Under the pieces are notes generated by a model. That model worked only from the letters and a program-made list of their open reading frames with translations, was not told the origin of the DNA and searched no databases. A stretch of 12,250 bases of DNA from JBJXFY01 sp046155815 (GTDB lineage Bacteria > Verrucomicrobiota > Verrucomicrobiia > Limisphaerales > CAIMTB01). A program made the translations under genes and the position numbers. This document shows, one piece after another, positions 4,953 to 12,249 of this stretch. Each line of letters starts with the position of its first letter. Position 1 is the first letter of the stretch. The stretch is taken from the NCBI GenBank assembly GCA_046155815.1, contig JBJXFY010000250.1, forward strand, positions 1-12,250. Direction: 5' to 3'.

Positions 4953-6915
4953 GGCACCACGCGGCCACGAACATGCCGTTGCCGCCGGTGGTTTCCGGAT
5001 GCGCCCACCAGCGGCCGGCGCCGGCCGGTGCGAGCAAGCCGGCGCCGGCGAGTCCAGCGGGGATTTCCGCCGGCTCCCAGCCCGTGGACTCCGCGGCGAA
5101 CGCGTCCGCCACGCCGAGCGTCTCGGCGCGGGTGAGGGTGCAGACGGCGTAGATCAGCCGGCCGCCGGGCTTCACCGCGGGCGCGGCGTGGCGCAGCAGC
5201 GTGGTCTGCACCGTGGCCAGTTCCCCGACGTCGGCGGGCGTGACGGTCCAGCGCGCGTGCGGGTTGCGGCCCCAGGTGCCGAGGCCGGTGCAGGGCGCGT
5301 CCAACAGCACGCCGTCGAACTTCGTGCCGGTGGGAAGCTTCAGCCCCCCGTCCCACGCGACGGCGCGATAGTTGAAGCAGCGGGCGCGGGCGGAGCGGAG
5401 CTTCAGCGTCGCGAGGCGGCGGGCCGAGCGGTCGCTGGCCCAGACCAGCCCGCGGTTCTGCATGAGGTCCGAGAGGTGCAGCGTCTTGCCGCCCTCGCCG
5501 GCGCAGGCGTCCCACCAGGTCCCGCCGGGCTGCGGCGCGCACGCGAGGCCGACCAGCTGCGAAGCGATGTCCTGCAGCTCGAAGCGGCCGGATTGGAACG
5601 GCTCCGTGCGGAACAGGTCCACGGTGCCGGCAAAGCGCAGCGCCTCGGGCAGCGCGGGAAACGGCGCGGTCGTGTCGCGCAGCAGGGCGGCCAGCTCCGG
5701 GCCATCGCCGGGGCGGGCACGCAGCCAGAGGGCCGGCTCGGCCTGCAGCGCGCGGCACCAGGCGGGGGTGACTTCAACCCGGTCGGCGACCCATGCGGGC
5801 AGGGCGCGGGCCAGCTCCGCGTCGGTGAACGAACCCGGTTCGCGCGCGAACCGCCCCGCCAGTTCCAGCGCTTCGTCGGTCTGCCGCGCGAGCGGCCGGG
5901 CGGCGTCCACGAATGCGCGCCAGCGGAAGTATGCGAACACGCGGCGGCTCACCTCGCGGCCCTGCTCGCGGCGGGCGCCGGGCGTCTCGCGCAGCGCATC
6001 GCGCAGGACGCGGTCGGCCGGCTGGTCGCGGCCGCTGCGCTGGATGATCAGGCAGGCCAGACCCGTTGTGTCCGGCGCTATCCGGGGACCGGGCCGGTAC
6101 GACTGGCCGGAACCGAAGGTGCGGTTGCCTGCGGTCCGCGGTCCGTCGCGGAACGGCGGCGCGCCGGCGGCACGGGGGAATCCGGGGGCCGTGGCCCGCG
6201 GTGAATCCGCCCGATCATCGCGGCGGTCACTGGAGCCCCGCGGCAGCGGGGAGCGCCGAGGTGAGTCCGGCCGCGCCGGCGGGCGGTCCTGGTCGCCGCG
6301 GGAAAACGTCCGGGCACCCGCATCGCGCGGAGGCCGGTCCAGTCCGAATGGCGGCTGCGGCCGGAAAGGACGCTCGCGGCCGCGCGAGGTGGCCTGGAAG
6401 CCAGTCCGTTCGTCCAAGGAGCGCGGGCCGCCGGCTGGTCGGGGGCGGAAGGGGCGGGGGCCATCCTCGCGCGGTCCACGGAAGGGCGGGCGATCCGGCC
6501 GGTCGGGACGGGCGTAGGCGGGGCGTGCGGTTTCATCGCGCCGACCGCGGACAGGCGACGATCCCTCGGGCCTCCGCGGCGAGCCACGGAAGTCAGGCCC
6601 CTCCCGGAAACCACGTGGGCCGCCGGGCGGCCGGGGGCGGAAAGGGCGGGGGCCGTCATCGCTCGAACCGCGGAACGGCGGGCGGGCGGGCCGAACCGGC
6701 CGGGTGTCCGACGGCCTTGGGAATTCCTCACGCCGGTCACGGGAAGACGGGGGCTGCGAGGCCCTCTGCGGCGGGCCGTCCGCGCCCCGGCTGGGGCCGA
6801 GCGGCCTTCGGTCGGTGCGGTCGCCCTGAGGTCCGGGATGAAACGGGCGGCCGGGTCGCGGGCGTGGACCGGGGGGCGCGGGCCGTTTGCCGCGCGGGGA
6901 GCCGGGACGTTTCAT
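4942..6915 (-). CDS. RsmB/NSUN-type m5C RNA methyltransferase with long disordered N-terminus
   Basis: The product is 657 residues. Residues 1-285 are extremely rich in Arg, Pro, Gly, Asp and Phe and look disordered, with a 24-residue segment (RPPFRG..DGPRPFRPRP.GGPR) repeated at 78-101 and 142-165. From about 288 a helical N-terminal domain like that of RsmB/Fmu proteins begins, followed by the Rossmann methyltransferase fold. Motif I is DACAGEGGKTLHL (469-481, SAM binding), motif IV is DAPCTGLGTWGRNPHARW (539-556, Cys542), and motif VI is YAVCTLTRAE (589-598, Cys592). The two Cys match the catalytic pair of RsmB/NSUN enzymes, which methylate C5 of cytosine in rRNA or tRNA. The usual length is 430-450, so the tail is an addition likely to bind RNA. 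The ATG overlaps the stop of the upstream gene (ATGA), implying coupled translation. Confidence 0.88.
   Translation of the reverse strand: MKRPGSPRGKRPAPPGPRPRPGRPFHPGPQGDRTDRRPLGPSRGADGPPQRASQPPSSRDRREEFPRPSDTRPVRPARPPFRGSSDDGPRPFRPRPPGGPRGFREGPDFRGSPRRPEGSSPVRGRRDETARPAYARPDRPDRPPFRGPREDGPRPFRPRPAGGPRSLDERTGFQATSRGRERPFRPQPPFGLDRPPRDAGARTFSRGDQDRPPARPDSPRRSPLPRGSSDRRDDRADSPRATAPGFPRAAGAPPFRDGPRTAGNRTFGSGQSYRPGPRIAPDTTGLACLIIQRSGRDQPADRVLRDALRETPGARREQGREVSRRVFAYFRWRAFVDAARPLARQTDEALELAGRFAREPGSFTDAELARALPAWVADRVEVTPAWCRALQAEPALWLRARPGDGPELAALLRDTTAPFPALPEALRFAGTVDLFRTEPFQSGRFELQDIASQLVGLACAPQPGGTWWDACAGEGGKTLHLSDLMQNRGLVWASDRSARRLATLKLRSARARCFNYRAVAWDGGLKLPTGTKFDGVLLDAPCTGLGTWGRNPHARWTVTPADVGELATVQTTLLRHAAPAVKPGGRLIYAVCTLTRAETLGVADAFAAESTGWEPAEIPAGLAGAGLLAPAGAGRWWAHPETTGGNGMFVAAWCRAA
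6421..6684 (-). repeat. Two-copy direct repeat inside the disordered methyltransferase tail
   Basis: Copies at 6613-6684 and 6421-6492 encode residues 78-101 and 142-165, both reading RPPFRG, three to four variable residues, then DGPRPFRPRP and GGPR. The unit is spaced by 64 codons. It probably arose by in-frame duplication within the low-complexity segment. Confidence 0.6.
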
Positions 6916-8420
6916 GGTGGGGGCGGGGCGGCGGGGGCGTTGGTGGTGACGGCGGGGGGCGGCACGTTGGTCGTGCCGGCGGGAAGGTTGAGCGCGAGGC
7001 GGAGGTTGGCGGCGAACAGGGGTTCGAGGCCGTTTTCCGGGTCGAGCATCTGGCTGGCCACGCGGCTCTTCATGACGGGCAGGGGATCAAGCAGCACGCG
7101 GTCCACCTTCACCTGCTCGTTGCCGCGGATGGTCTTGAACTCCGTCTCCTTCATGTACCGCTCCCAGACGCGCCGGGCGAGGCGATCGAAGGAGACGGCC
7201 TGGTCCTGGTCGCCGACGGCGAGGTTGTAGAAGGAGCGGCCGATGAGGCCCTCGAGGATGAGCGTGGTGCGGTCGCGGCCGGTGTCGCCGGCGACCTCGG
7301 TGACGCGGCTGACGGCGTAGTCGTCCAGCGTCATGCCGTCGGGGATGGCGTTGGTGAAGGACTGGCGGGCCCTGTCGAACCAGCGGCGGGCCTCGGCCTC
7401 GCGGTTGTGGGTGTAGAGGAAGTAGGTCGCGTCACGGAGGAAGTTCTTGTACGCGTTGCCGATGTTGTCGCGGAACTGGCCGTCGTCCCGCATCATCTCG
7501 GTGAAGGCGAGGTCCACCTTGTCCACGATGCCGAGGTTGGGGCCGATCTCGAAACGCTGGAGGTCGCCGTCCTTCACGCCTTGGAGCATGGTGAGCCTGC
7601 CGCGGCGGAAGGCGAGCTGCATGGACTGGAAGATGACGCGGCGGAGCTGGATGAGCTGCTCCTCGGTGCGGGCGTTTTCGAGGCCGAGGAAGCCCCAGTA
7701 GATGGCGTGCGTCTCGGGCAGGCGCCAGTCGAGCGGGCCGTAGCGTTCGTCCACCTTCTGCGCCACCAGCGGGTCGATCTTGTAGAGCTCGCGCAGGGCG
7801 CGCGCGCGCAGGCGGTCCTCCTCGGACTGCGGGCCTGTGAGCCGCGCCCAGTCCACCGGCGCACCGCCGAAGAAGGGCGACATCTCGGCGGCCCACTCGC
7901 GCTTGTACACCCAGTGGGCGTCGTCGAGGTCCGCGCCCATCTTGTGCTGATACAGCCAGGCGAGCTCACGGTAGATGGCGACATTGTGGGGGTTGTAGCG
8001 AAGGCCCTCGTCGCGAAGCAGCTCGATGCCGCGGCGGACCCAGGGCCAGCGCGCCGGAAGGTCGGGGATCTGGACGGAGACGTTGTAGGCCATGTTCCAC
8101 GCGAGGTGGATCCAGACCTGAGCGACGGTGGGGGTGAGCTTGGTGAGCCAGTCCGAGAGCTGCACCATCTCGAAGTACTTCCCGTCCTCCTGGAGCTGGC
8201 TCATCCGGATCCAGAGGCTGTTCGCGACGAGGCCGCGGAAGCCGCCGAGGGCGACGGTGGTGAAGGCGAGCAGGGGCGGGGCATTCTCGAGCGCGGCCGT
8301 GCGCGTGAGGCCGAGCTCGTCGCGGTCGCGCAGGAGGCGGTCCTGCATGAACGACGCGCCGACGAGCGCCGCCGCGGCGAGCGCGGCGAGCAGGAGCTTG
8401 CGGAGGCGGGCGCTGGGCAT
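6912..8420 (-). CDS. Membrane-anchored helical-repeat-like protein linked to an ABC-2 transporter
   Basis: The product is 502 residues from ATG 8420. An N-terminal membrane helix (about 8-24, LLLAALAAAALVGASFM) is followed by a large, mostly helical domain. Features include ENAPPLLAFTTVALGGFRGL and LWIRMSQLQEDGKYFEMVQL (about 45-85), paired Trp/Tyr-rich helices (LAWNMAYNVSV, YRELAWLYQHKMGADL) that look like tetratricopeptide-type repeats, and a Thr/Pro/Ala-rich tail. I cannot name a characterised family; from memory, similar sequences sit beside ABC-2 transporters in Verrucomicrobiota. The permease stop lies 5 bases upstream and the methyltransferase start overlaps its stop. It is probably anchored in the inner membrane with the bulk outside the cytoplasm and part of the transporter complex (inference). 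ATG 8420 was chosen because it begins the signal-anchor directly after the permease stop; an in-frame extension upstream would overlap the permease. Confidence 0.75.
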   Translation of the reverse strand: MPSARLRKLLLAALAAAALVGASFMQDRLLRDRDELGLTRTAALENAPPLLAFTTVALGGFRGLVANSLWIRMSQLQEDGKYFEMVQLSDWLTKLTPTVAQVWIHLAWNMAYNVSVQIPDLPARWPWVRRGIELLRDEGLRYNPHNVAIYRELAWLYQHKMGADLDDAHWVYKREWAAEMSPFFGGAPVDWARLTGPQSEEDRLRARALRELYKIDPLVAQKVDERYGPLDWRLPETHAIYWGFLGLENARTEEQLIQLRRVIFQSMQLAFRRGRLTMLQGVKDGDLQRFEIGPNLGIVDKVDLAFTEMMRDDGQFRDNIGNAYKNFLRDATYFLYTHNREAEARRWFDRARQSFTNAIPDGMTLDDYAVSRVTEVAGDTGRDRTTLILEGLIGRSFYNLAVGDQDQAVSFDRLARRVWERYMKETEFKTIRGNEQVKVDRVLLDPLPVMKSRVASQMLDPENGLEPLFAANLRLALNLPAGTTNVPPPAVTTNAPAAPPPP

Positions 8421-8425
8421 GGTCT

Positions 8426-10219
8426 TCAGCGTTGGGCCGGCGCGGTGGCGAGCTCGCGCCTCTGGAAGAGGACCATGCCCGCCAGTGCAGCGAGGCCGCC
8501 CATGAGGACGACGATCTGCAGGAAGGCCCGCGCCAGCCAGCCCCAGGACACGCTCCGGCCGGTGCCGAGCGCGTTGATCGGCGAAAAGCCCTGCACGCCC
8601 TCCACCAGCCAGAACAGCGCCCGGAAGACCGGCAGCGCCGCCGCGTCGATCACCGGGTTCAGCGGCTGCCCCGTGTCGTGGTCCACGCCCAGCACGGTGT
8701 TGTCCTCGACCACGGTCTTCAGCGTGCCGCTGGACATGCCGAGGACCAGCACCGCGGTGGCCACGAAGGCCGCCACCGGGAAGGAGAGGAAGCTCGCCGC
8801 CGCCAGCCCAAGCGCCGCCAGCAGGGCCAGCCAGCACACGATCACCGCCAGACCGCGCAGGAAGTTCAGCCCGAAACCGCCCTCCCGGTACAGCACCTCG
8901 AAGCCGTCCTCCAGCGGCAGGATCAGCGGCGTGGTGCTGCGGTTCGCCACGTCCACCGTGAGCACGCCCGCCGCGTTGAAGAGGTTCGGATGCACGGGGA
9001 ACTCAAAGAAGTTCTCCGGCACGAGCCGTTGCAGGTACACCCGCCGGTTGGCCGTCTCCGGCTCCCCCACCGTGATCTCGAAGTTGTGCAGCGCCTTCGG
9101 TCCGAGGTCGGGCGTGAAGAACTTCATCCGGATGAACATCGGCTCATCCCGCAGCCGCTCCGGCCGGCCGAGCGGCAGCTGGAAGCGCCGGAAATGGTCC
9201 ACCGGCACCACCTGCATCCGCGCCTTCACGGACTCCTTCGCCTGAGCGCGGAAGGCCTCGAGGTTCACCCCTTGGGCGAGCAGCTCCGCGCGGCGCTCGG
9301 CGATGATCCGGTCCGCCTCCGCCGCCAGGTTGGGCAGCGGCTCGCGCACGCCGGCCCGGGCGGTGAGCACCTCCGCGCGGAGCCGGGCGCGGACTTCCGG
9401 CGGGAGCTGCTGCGCGCGGTAGAGCATCAGCAGGTACACGGCGCCGGCGGAGAGGCCGAGCAGCAGCGCGTTCAGGGTCATGATGCCGCACCACTTGCCC
9501 AGCCAGATCTGCCAGCGCGGGATGGGTTTCACGGCCACCATCTGCATCTGGCACTCGTCGATGTCCCGAGCCAGCGTGTTGCATGAGAGCCACACCGTCA
9601 CGAGCGACAGCAGCGCCGTGATGGTCGCGAGCGTGTAGGTGAGCAGGATCTGCGTGAAGCCCGACGCCGTGCCGTCGTGCTTGACCACGAGCGGCAGGGC
9701 AATCACCGCGCCGAGCAGCAGCGCCAGCAGCACCACCACCAGCCGGTAGCGGAACGCCGCCCGCACCGTCAGCCCCGCAACCGCCCAGAACGGCCGCAGC
9801 CCCGCCGGCGGGAAGGTGAAGCCCGCGGCCTCCGGGCGCGCGCGGAGGTCGCGCGGCAGCTCCCCGCCGCGGCGCGCGACCTGCGCCACTGCGTCCTTCG
9901 CGGAGCGGGCGTGCATCGTGCCCAGCGCCTCCCGCCCGGCCTCCTCGAGCTGGAGCGCGCGCCAGTGGCCGCCCCGCACCGCGGCGACGATGCGCGGCAG
10001 CAGCAGCCCGGCCACGAGCACGAGCGGCTGCACGGCCAGCAGCGCCCAGCCCAGCCACCCGAAGAACAGTTCGCCCGTGAGGAACGCCGCCGCGCGCACC
10101 GGCATCCCATGCCGGAACGCCCACAGCCACGGCAGCGGCAGCGCGCCCCAAGTCACGCCCGCCGGAACGGCCTCCAAACCGTGCTCGCGGTGGCGGAAAA
10201 GATGGTAGCGCCGGGTCAT
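8426..10219 (-). CDS. ABC-2 type transporter permease with N-terminal DUF2628-like segment
   Basis: The product is 597 residues. Residues 1-80 (YHLFRHREHGLEAVPAGVTW, then PWLWAFRHGM and a long helix at about 50-76) resemble the small DUF2628-type membrane domain. The rest has an ABC-2 permease layout: helices at about 158-180, 188-212 and 242-266, then a soluble segment of about 185 residues (268-452), then helices at about 453-476, 478-498 and 562-585. The DIDECQMQMVAVKPIPRWQIWLG stretch (219-241, written here in part) resembles the cytoplasmic loop next to helix 2 that contacts the ATPase in export permeases. The ATPase is the gene upstream at 11708-10521, although 301 bp separate them. A conserved-looking VVEDNTVLGVDHDTGQPLNP stretch (503-522) lies before the last helix. 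The substrate is unknown. Confidence 0.8.
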   Translation of the reverse strand: MTRRYHLFRHREHGLEAVPAGVTWGALPLPWLWAFRHGMPVRAAAFLTGELFFGWLGWALLAVQPLVLVAGLLLPRIVAAVRGGHWRALQLEEAGREALGTMHARSAKDAVAQVARRGGELPRDLRARPEAAGFTFPPAGLRPFWAVAGLTVRAAFRYRLVVVLLALLLGAVIALPLVVKHDGTASGFTQILLTYTLATITALLSLVTVWLSCNTLARDIDECQMQMVAVKPIPRWQIWLGKWCGIMTLNALLLGLSAGAVYLLMLYRAQQLPPEVRARLRAEVLTARAGVREPLPNLAAEADRIIAERRAELLAQGVNLEAFRAQAKESVKARMQVVPVDHFRRFQLPLGRPERLRDEPMFIRMKFFTPDLGPKALHNFEITVGEPETANRRVYLQRLVPENFFEFPVHPNLFNAAGVLTVDVANRSTTPLILPLEDGFEVLYREGGFGLNFLRGLAVIVCWLALLAALGLAAASFLSFPVAAFVATAVLVLGMSSGTLKTVVEDNTVLGVDHDTGQPLNPVIDAAALPVFRALFWLVEGVQGFSPINALGTGRSVSWGWLARAFLQIVVLMGGLAALAGMVLFQRRELATAPAQR

Positions 10220-10254
10220 CGGATGGAGGGCTCACCCAAGGGGATGCCCCGTCC

Positions 10255-10408
10255 GGGGAGCGCACGCCTCCGGCGTGCCGTGCCGGCCGTCGCCGCCGGC
10301 ACTTCGTTTCCCCATCTTTTTTCGGGCGCGAGACACGGGCAGAAAGATGGTGGAGACGAGGTTTCCGGCGCGACGCCGAAAACGACACGCCGGAGGCGTG
10401 TGCTCCCC
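10255..10408. repeat. 154-bp imperfect palindrome (REP/MITE-like)
   Basis: The outer arms 10255-10277 (ggggagcgcacgcctccggc then gtg) and 10386-10408 are complementary at 22 of 23 positions. Complementarity continues inward with mismatches and small gaps to an exact pair ccatcttt (10312-10319) / aaagatgg (10343-10350), leaving a loop of about 23 bases. The whole element could fold as one long stem. It encodes nothing plausible. It resembles a mobile or amplified intergenic repeat, or an RNA stem that tunes expression between ATPase and permease. Confidence 0.65.
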
Positions 10409-10432
10409 GAGTACGCCCGCGGGCGGAAGTGT

Positions 10433-10454
10433 GGGCGGCGCGGCAACGCCGCCC
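10433..10454 (-). terminator. GC-rich hairpin downstream of the ABC ATPase
   Basis: A perfect 8-bp stem gggcggcg / cgccgccc encloses a 6-base loop (cggcaa on the plus strand). It lies 67 bases after the ATPase stop on the minus strand. There is no T-run, so it may attenuate rather than end transcription, or simply be part of the intergenic repeat family also represented at 4935-4952. Confidence 0.35.
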
Positions 10455-10520
10455 TGCCACGAGGGGGCATCGCTGCGGCGGAAGCGCCGGTTGACGGGAC
10501 GTGCAAGACCATGCCGCGCC

Positions 10521-11708
10521 TCACTTCTTCGTCTCCCCCAGCAGCGACGCCAGCTTGTCGTCCGCCTCCGCCAGATCCTTCGCCGGGGCGGGCGCGGGGG
10601 CCTGCGGCGCCGACACCGCCGCCGGCGCGCTCAACGACGCCAGCAGCCCTTCGTCCGGCCGCGGGGCCGGCGCGGGTGCGGGCGCGGCCGGTGCGGGCGA
10701 CGGGGCCGCCTCGGCCAGCCGCTCCAGCATCTTCTCCGCCTGCGTCGCGGGTTCCTCCGCCCCGCCGCGCAGGTACTCGGCCACCTTGCCGCCGGAGGTC
10801 GCGCCGCTGGTGTGCGCCTCGGCGGCGCGGGCGCGCTCCACCACGCCGAGGAAGTAGCCCTCGAGATCCTGCGTCGGCACGTCCACGCGCACGCGGTCGG
10901 CGGCGGCCTCGGTGCGGATGGTCTCGAGCACGCGCTCCATCGTCTCGCGGGACAGCGCGGGCGCGGTGATCTGCACCTTGTCCGGCGTGGCCAGCAGCTC
11001 GTTCATCGTGCCGAGCGCCTGGATTTTGCCGCCGTAATAGATCACCACGCGGTCGCACACGTCCTGCACGTCCGCGAGCAGGTGGCTGCTTAGGATGATC
11101 GTCTTGCCGCGGCGCGCGAGGGCGAGGATGAGATCCTTCACTTCGCGGCAGCCCAGCGGGTCGAGGCCGCTCGTCGGCTCGTCCAGGATGACGAGGTCGG
11201 GGTCGTTGATCAGCGCCTGGGCGAGGCCGATGCGGCGCTGCATGCCCTTCGAGAACTCGCCCACCACGCGCCGCTGCACGTTCTTCAGGCCGACCATCTC
11301 GAGGAGCTGCTCCGTGCGGTCGTCGCGCTTGTCCGCGGGCAGGCGGAAGAGGTTGCCGAAGAAGTCCAGCGTCTCGCGCGAGTCGAGGTAGCGGTAGAGG
11401 TAGCTCTCCTCGGGCAGGTAGCCGATGCGCGCCTTGGTCTGGACGTGGCGCGGGTTCTTGCCGAAGACCTCGATCGCGCCGCGCGTCGGGTTCAGCAGCC
11501 CGAGCAGCATCTTGACCGTGGTGGACTTGCCGGAGCCGTTCGGCCCGAGCAGGCCGAAGACCTCGCCGCGGCGGACCTCGAACGAGACGTTGTCCACGGC
11601 GCGCGCCTTGGACCGGCCCCAGAAGTCCTTGAAGACCTTCGTCAGCCCGGCGACGCGGACGACGGCGTCAGGGGCGGAGGTCGTGGCGGGTTCGGCGTTC
11701 ATCTTCAT
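10521..11708 (-). CDS. ABC-2 type transporter ATP-binding protein with Ala/Pro-rich C-terminal tail
   Basis: The product is 395 residues. It is a complete nucleotide-binding domain: Walker A GPNGSGKST at 55-63, signature FSKGMQRR at 152-159, Walker B LVILDEPTSGLDP at 172-184, and switch His209 in SSH. The Q-loop region reads YLPEESYLYRYL (97-108), with Glu where many families have Gln; this is common in CcmA/DrrA-like ATPases of ABC-2 exporters. After about residue 240 comes a regulatory-type domain, then a tail from about 310 to the end that is rich in Ala-Pro runs and closes with DDKLASLLGETKK. It powers the membrane partner encoded at 10219-8426. Its ATG overlaps the stop of the DUF2283-like gene (ATGA), so translation is probably coupled. 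The substrate is unknown. Confidence 0.92.
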   Translation of the reverse strand: MKMNAEPATTSAPDAVVRVAGLTKVFKDFWGRSKARAVDNVSFEVRRGEVFGLLGPNGSGKSTTVKMLLGLLNPTRGAIEVFGKNPRHVQTKARIGYLPEESYLYRYLDSRETLDFFGNLFRLPADKRDDRTEQLLEMVGLKNVQRRVVGEFSKGMQRRIGLAQALINDPDLVILDEPTSGLDPLGCREVKDLILALARRGKTIILSSHLLADVQDVCDRVVIYYGGKIQALGTMNELLATPDKVQITAPALSRETMERVLETIRTEAAADRVRVDVPTQDLEGYFLGVVERARAAEAHTSGATSGGKVAEYLRGGAEEPATQAEKMLERLAEAAPSPAPAAPAPAPAPRPDEGLLASLSAPAAVSAPQAPAPAPAKDLAEADDKLASLLGETKK

Positions 11709-11920
11709 GCGGTCTGCTCCACGGCGCAGGGCAGGCGGCGGAGGTTCAGGGTGCGCAGGTCGAGATGCCGCGAAGCCTGGTCAATGTCCAGCCCCACCGC
11801 CCGGCCGTGCTCGTCCACGTCCAGCACGAGGCCCTCGCCCAGCTCGCGGGTGTCCGCGCCGGGGCGGTCCGTCAGCTCGATGTAGAGGCTGTCGGTCTCG
11901 GGATAGTACTCGATTCTCAT
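11705..11920 (-). CDS. DUF2283-like small protein
   Basis: The product is 71 residues: MRIEYYPETDSLYIELTDRP, then the ELGEGLVLDVDEHGRAVGLDID segment (26-47), then a hydrophobic/Arg tail. The order 'YxxxxDxLYI.L' followed by a VLDVDExGxxVGLxI strand pair is the recognisable DUF2283 pattern. These proteins often lie beside a small DUF4258-like or RelE-like gene and are suspected antitoxin-type partners; the activity is unproven. Both ends overlap their neighbours by 4 bases (ATGA), with the putative partner upstream and the ABC ATPase downstream. Confidence 0.8.
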   Translation of the reverse strand: MRIEYYPETDSLYIELTDRPGADTRELGEGLVLDVDEHGRAVGLDIDQASRHLDLRTLNLRRLPCAVEQTA

Positions 11921-12156
11921 GGTCTGAATCTCCGGTCAGGGAACGCGTTGTGAATGGTTCTTTCGTCGGCGAGCGTGACGACGCGGAGGTAACGGGCGCC
12001 CAGCTCCTCCACGACCGCCCAGAAGCGCACCCGTTCGCCGTCCTCCTGAAGCTCCTTCCGCTCGGGCTGCATGACCACCCGCAGGCACATCGCCTTCGTC
12101 AGGTAAGGCCGCTTCGCCAGAACCTTGTTCTCGAAATACGCGGTGAAGGCATACAT
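11917..12156 (-). CDS. Small RelE/DUF4258-like protein, putative partner of the DUF2283-like protein
   Basis: The product is 79 residues: MYAFTAYFENKVLAKRPYLT, a helix, then ERVRFWAVVEELGARYLRVV and TLADERTIHNAFPDRRF. The KRPYLT motif, the RxRFW strand and a C-terminal RYLRVVxL..xTIHNAFxDR pattern are typical of small proteins paired with DUF2283, which resemble RelE/DUF4258 folds. Toxin activity is only suspected from the pairing. Its stop overlaps the next ATG by 4 bases. ATG 12156 has no obvious ribosome-binding site, but the frame immediately upstream adds nothing family-like. Confidence 0.75.
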   Translation of the reverse strand: MYAFTAYFENKVLAKRPYLTKAMCLRVVMQPERKELQEDGERVRFWAVVEELGARYLRVVTLADERTIHNAFPDRRFRP

Positions 12157-12204
12157 GCGGCCGTGGCGGGTGGTCCAAGGAGGTCTTATGCGGCCCGGGT
12201 CCGT

Positions 12205-12249
12205 TCATTGCGAGAGACGCCGCAGCAGTTCGCCGTTCTCGCGGAAGAC
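12205..12249 (-). CDS. C-terminal end of an unidentified gene, partial
   Basis: Fourteen codons entering from the right edge read VFRENGELLRRLSQ and then TGA at 12205. Third positions are mostly G or C, as in the neighbouring genes, and the peptide is a plausible amphipathic C-terminus. It ends 48 bases before the next gene on the same strand, so it may be the preceding operon member. The family cannot be told from so little. Confidence 0.4.
   Translation of the reverse strand, partial: VFRENGELLRRLSQ

Larger units (their letters stand above)
10220..10520. other. 301-bp non-coding gap inside the transporter operon
   Basis: This gap separates the ABC ATPase from its permease, while other junctions in the run overlap by 4 bases or are a few bases apart. 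It holds the 154-bp imperfect palindrome (10255-10408) and the GC hairpin (10433-10454), both listed separately. No open frame in it looks coding. No convincing promoter box is visible, so whether the permease has its own promoter is open. Confidence 0.7.

Noticed and set aside
2592..5135. Plus-strand open frame of 847 codons
   Set aside because: It runs antisense to the membrane hydrolase and transporter remnants. It is rich in Arg, Gln, His, Pro and Ala without domains, as expected for a shadow of GC-rich genes. The minus-strand frames carry recognisable motifs.
4999..6204. Plus-strand open frame of 401 codons opposite the methyltransferase
   Set aside because: The opposite strand encodes complete SAM-binding and catalytic motifs. 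This frame has none.
6066..9245. Plus-strand open frame of 1059 codons
   Set aside because: It is antisense to three minus-strand genes with clear membrane helices and motifs. Its Glu/Val/Asp-rich, repeat-free translation is a codon shadow.
10255..10408. Transposon or insertion sequence
   Set aside because: The palindrome has no transposase, and no target-site duplication is visible at its ends, so only a repeat call is supported.
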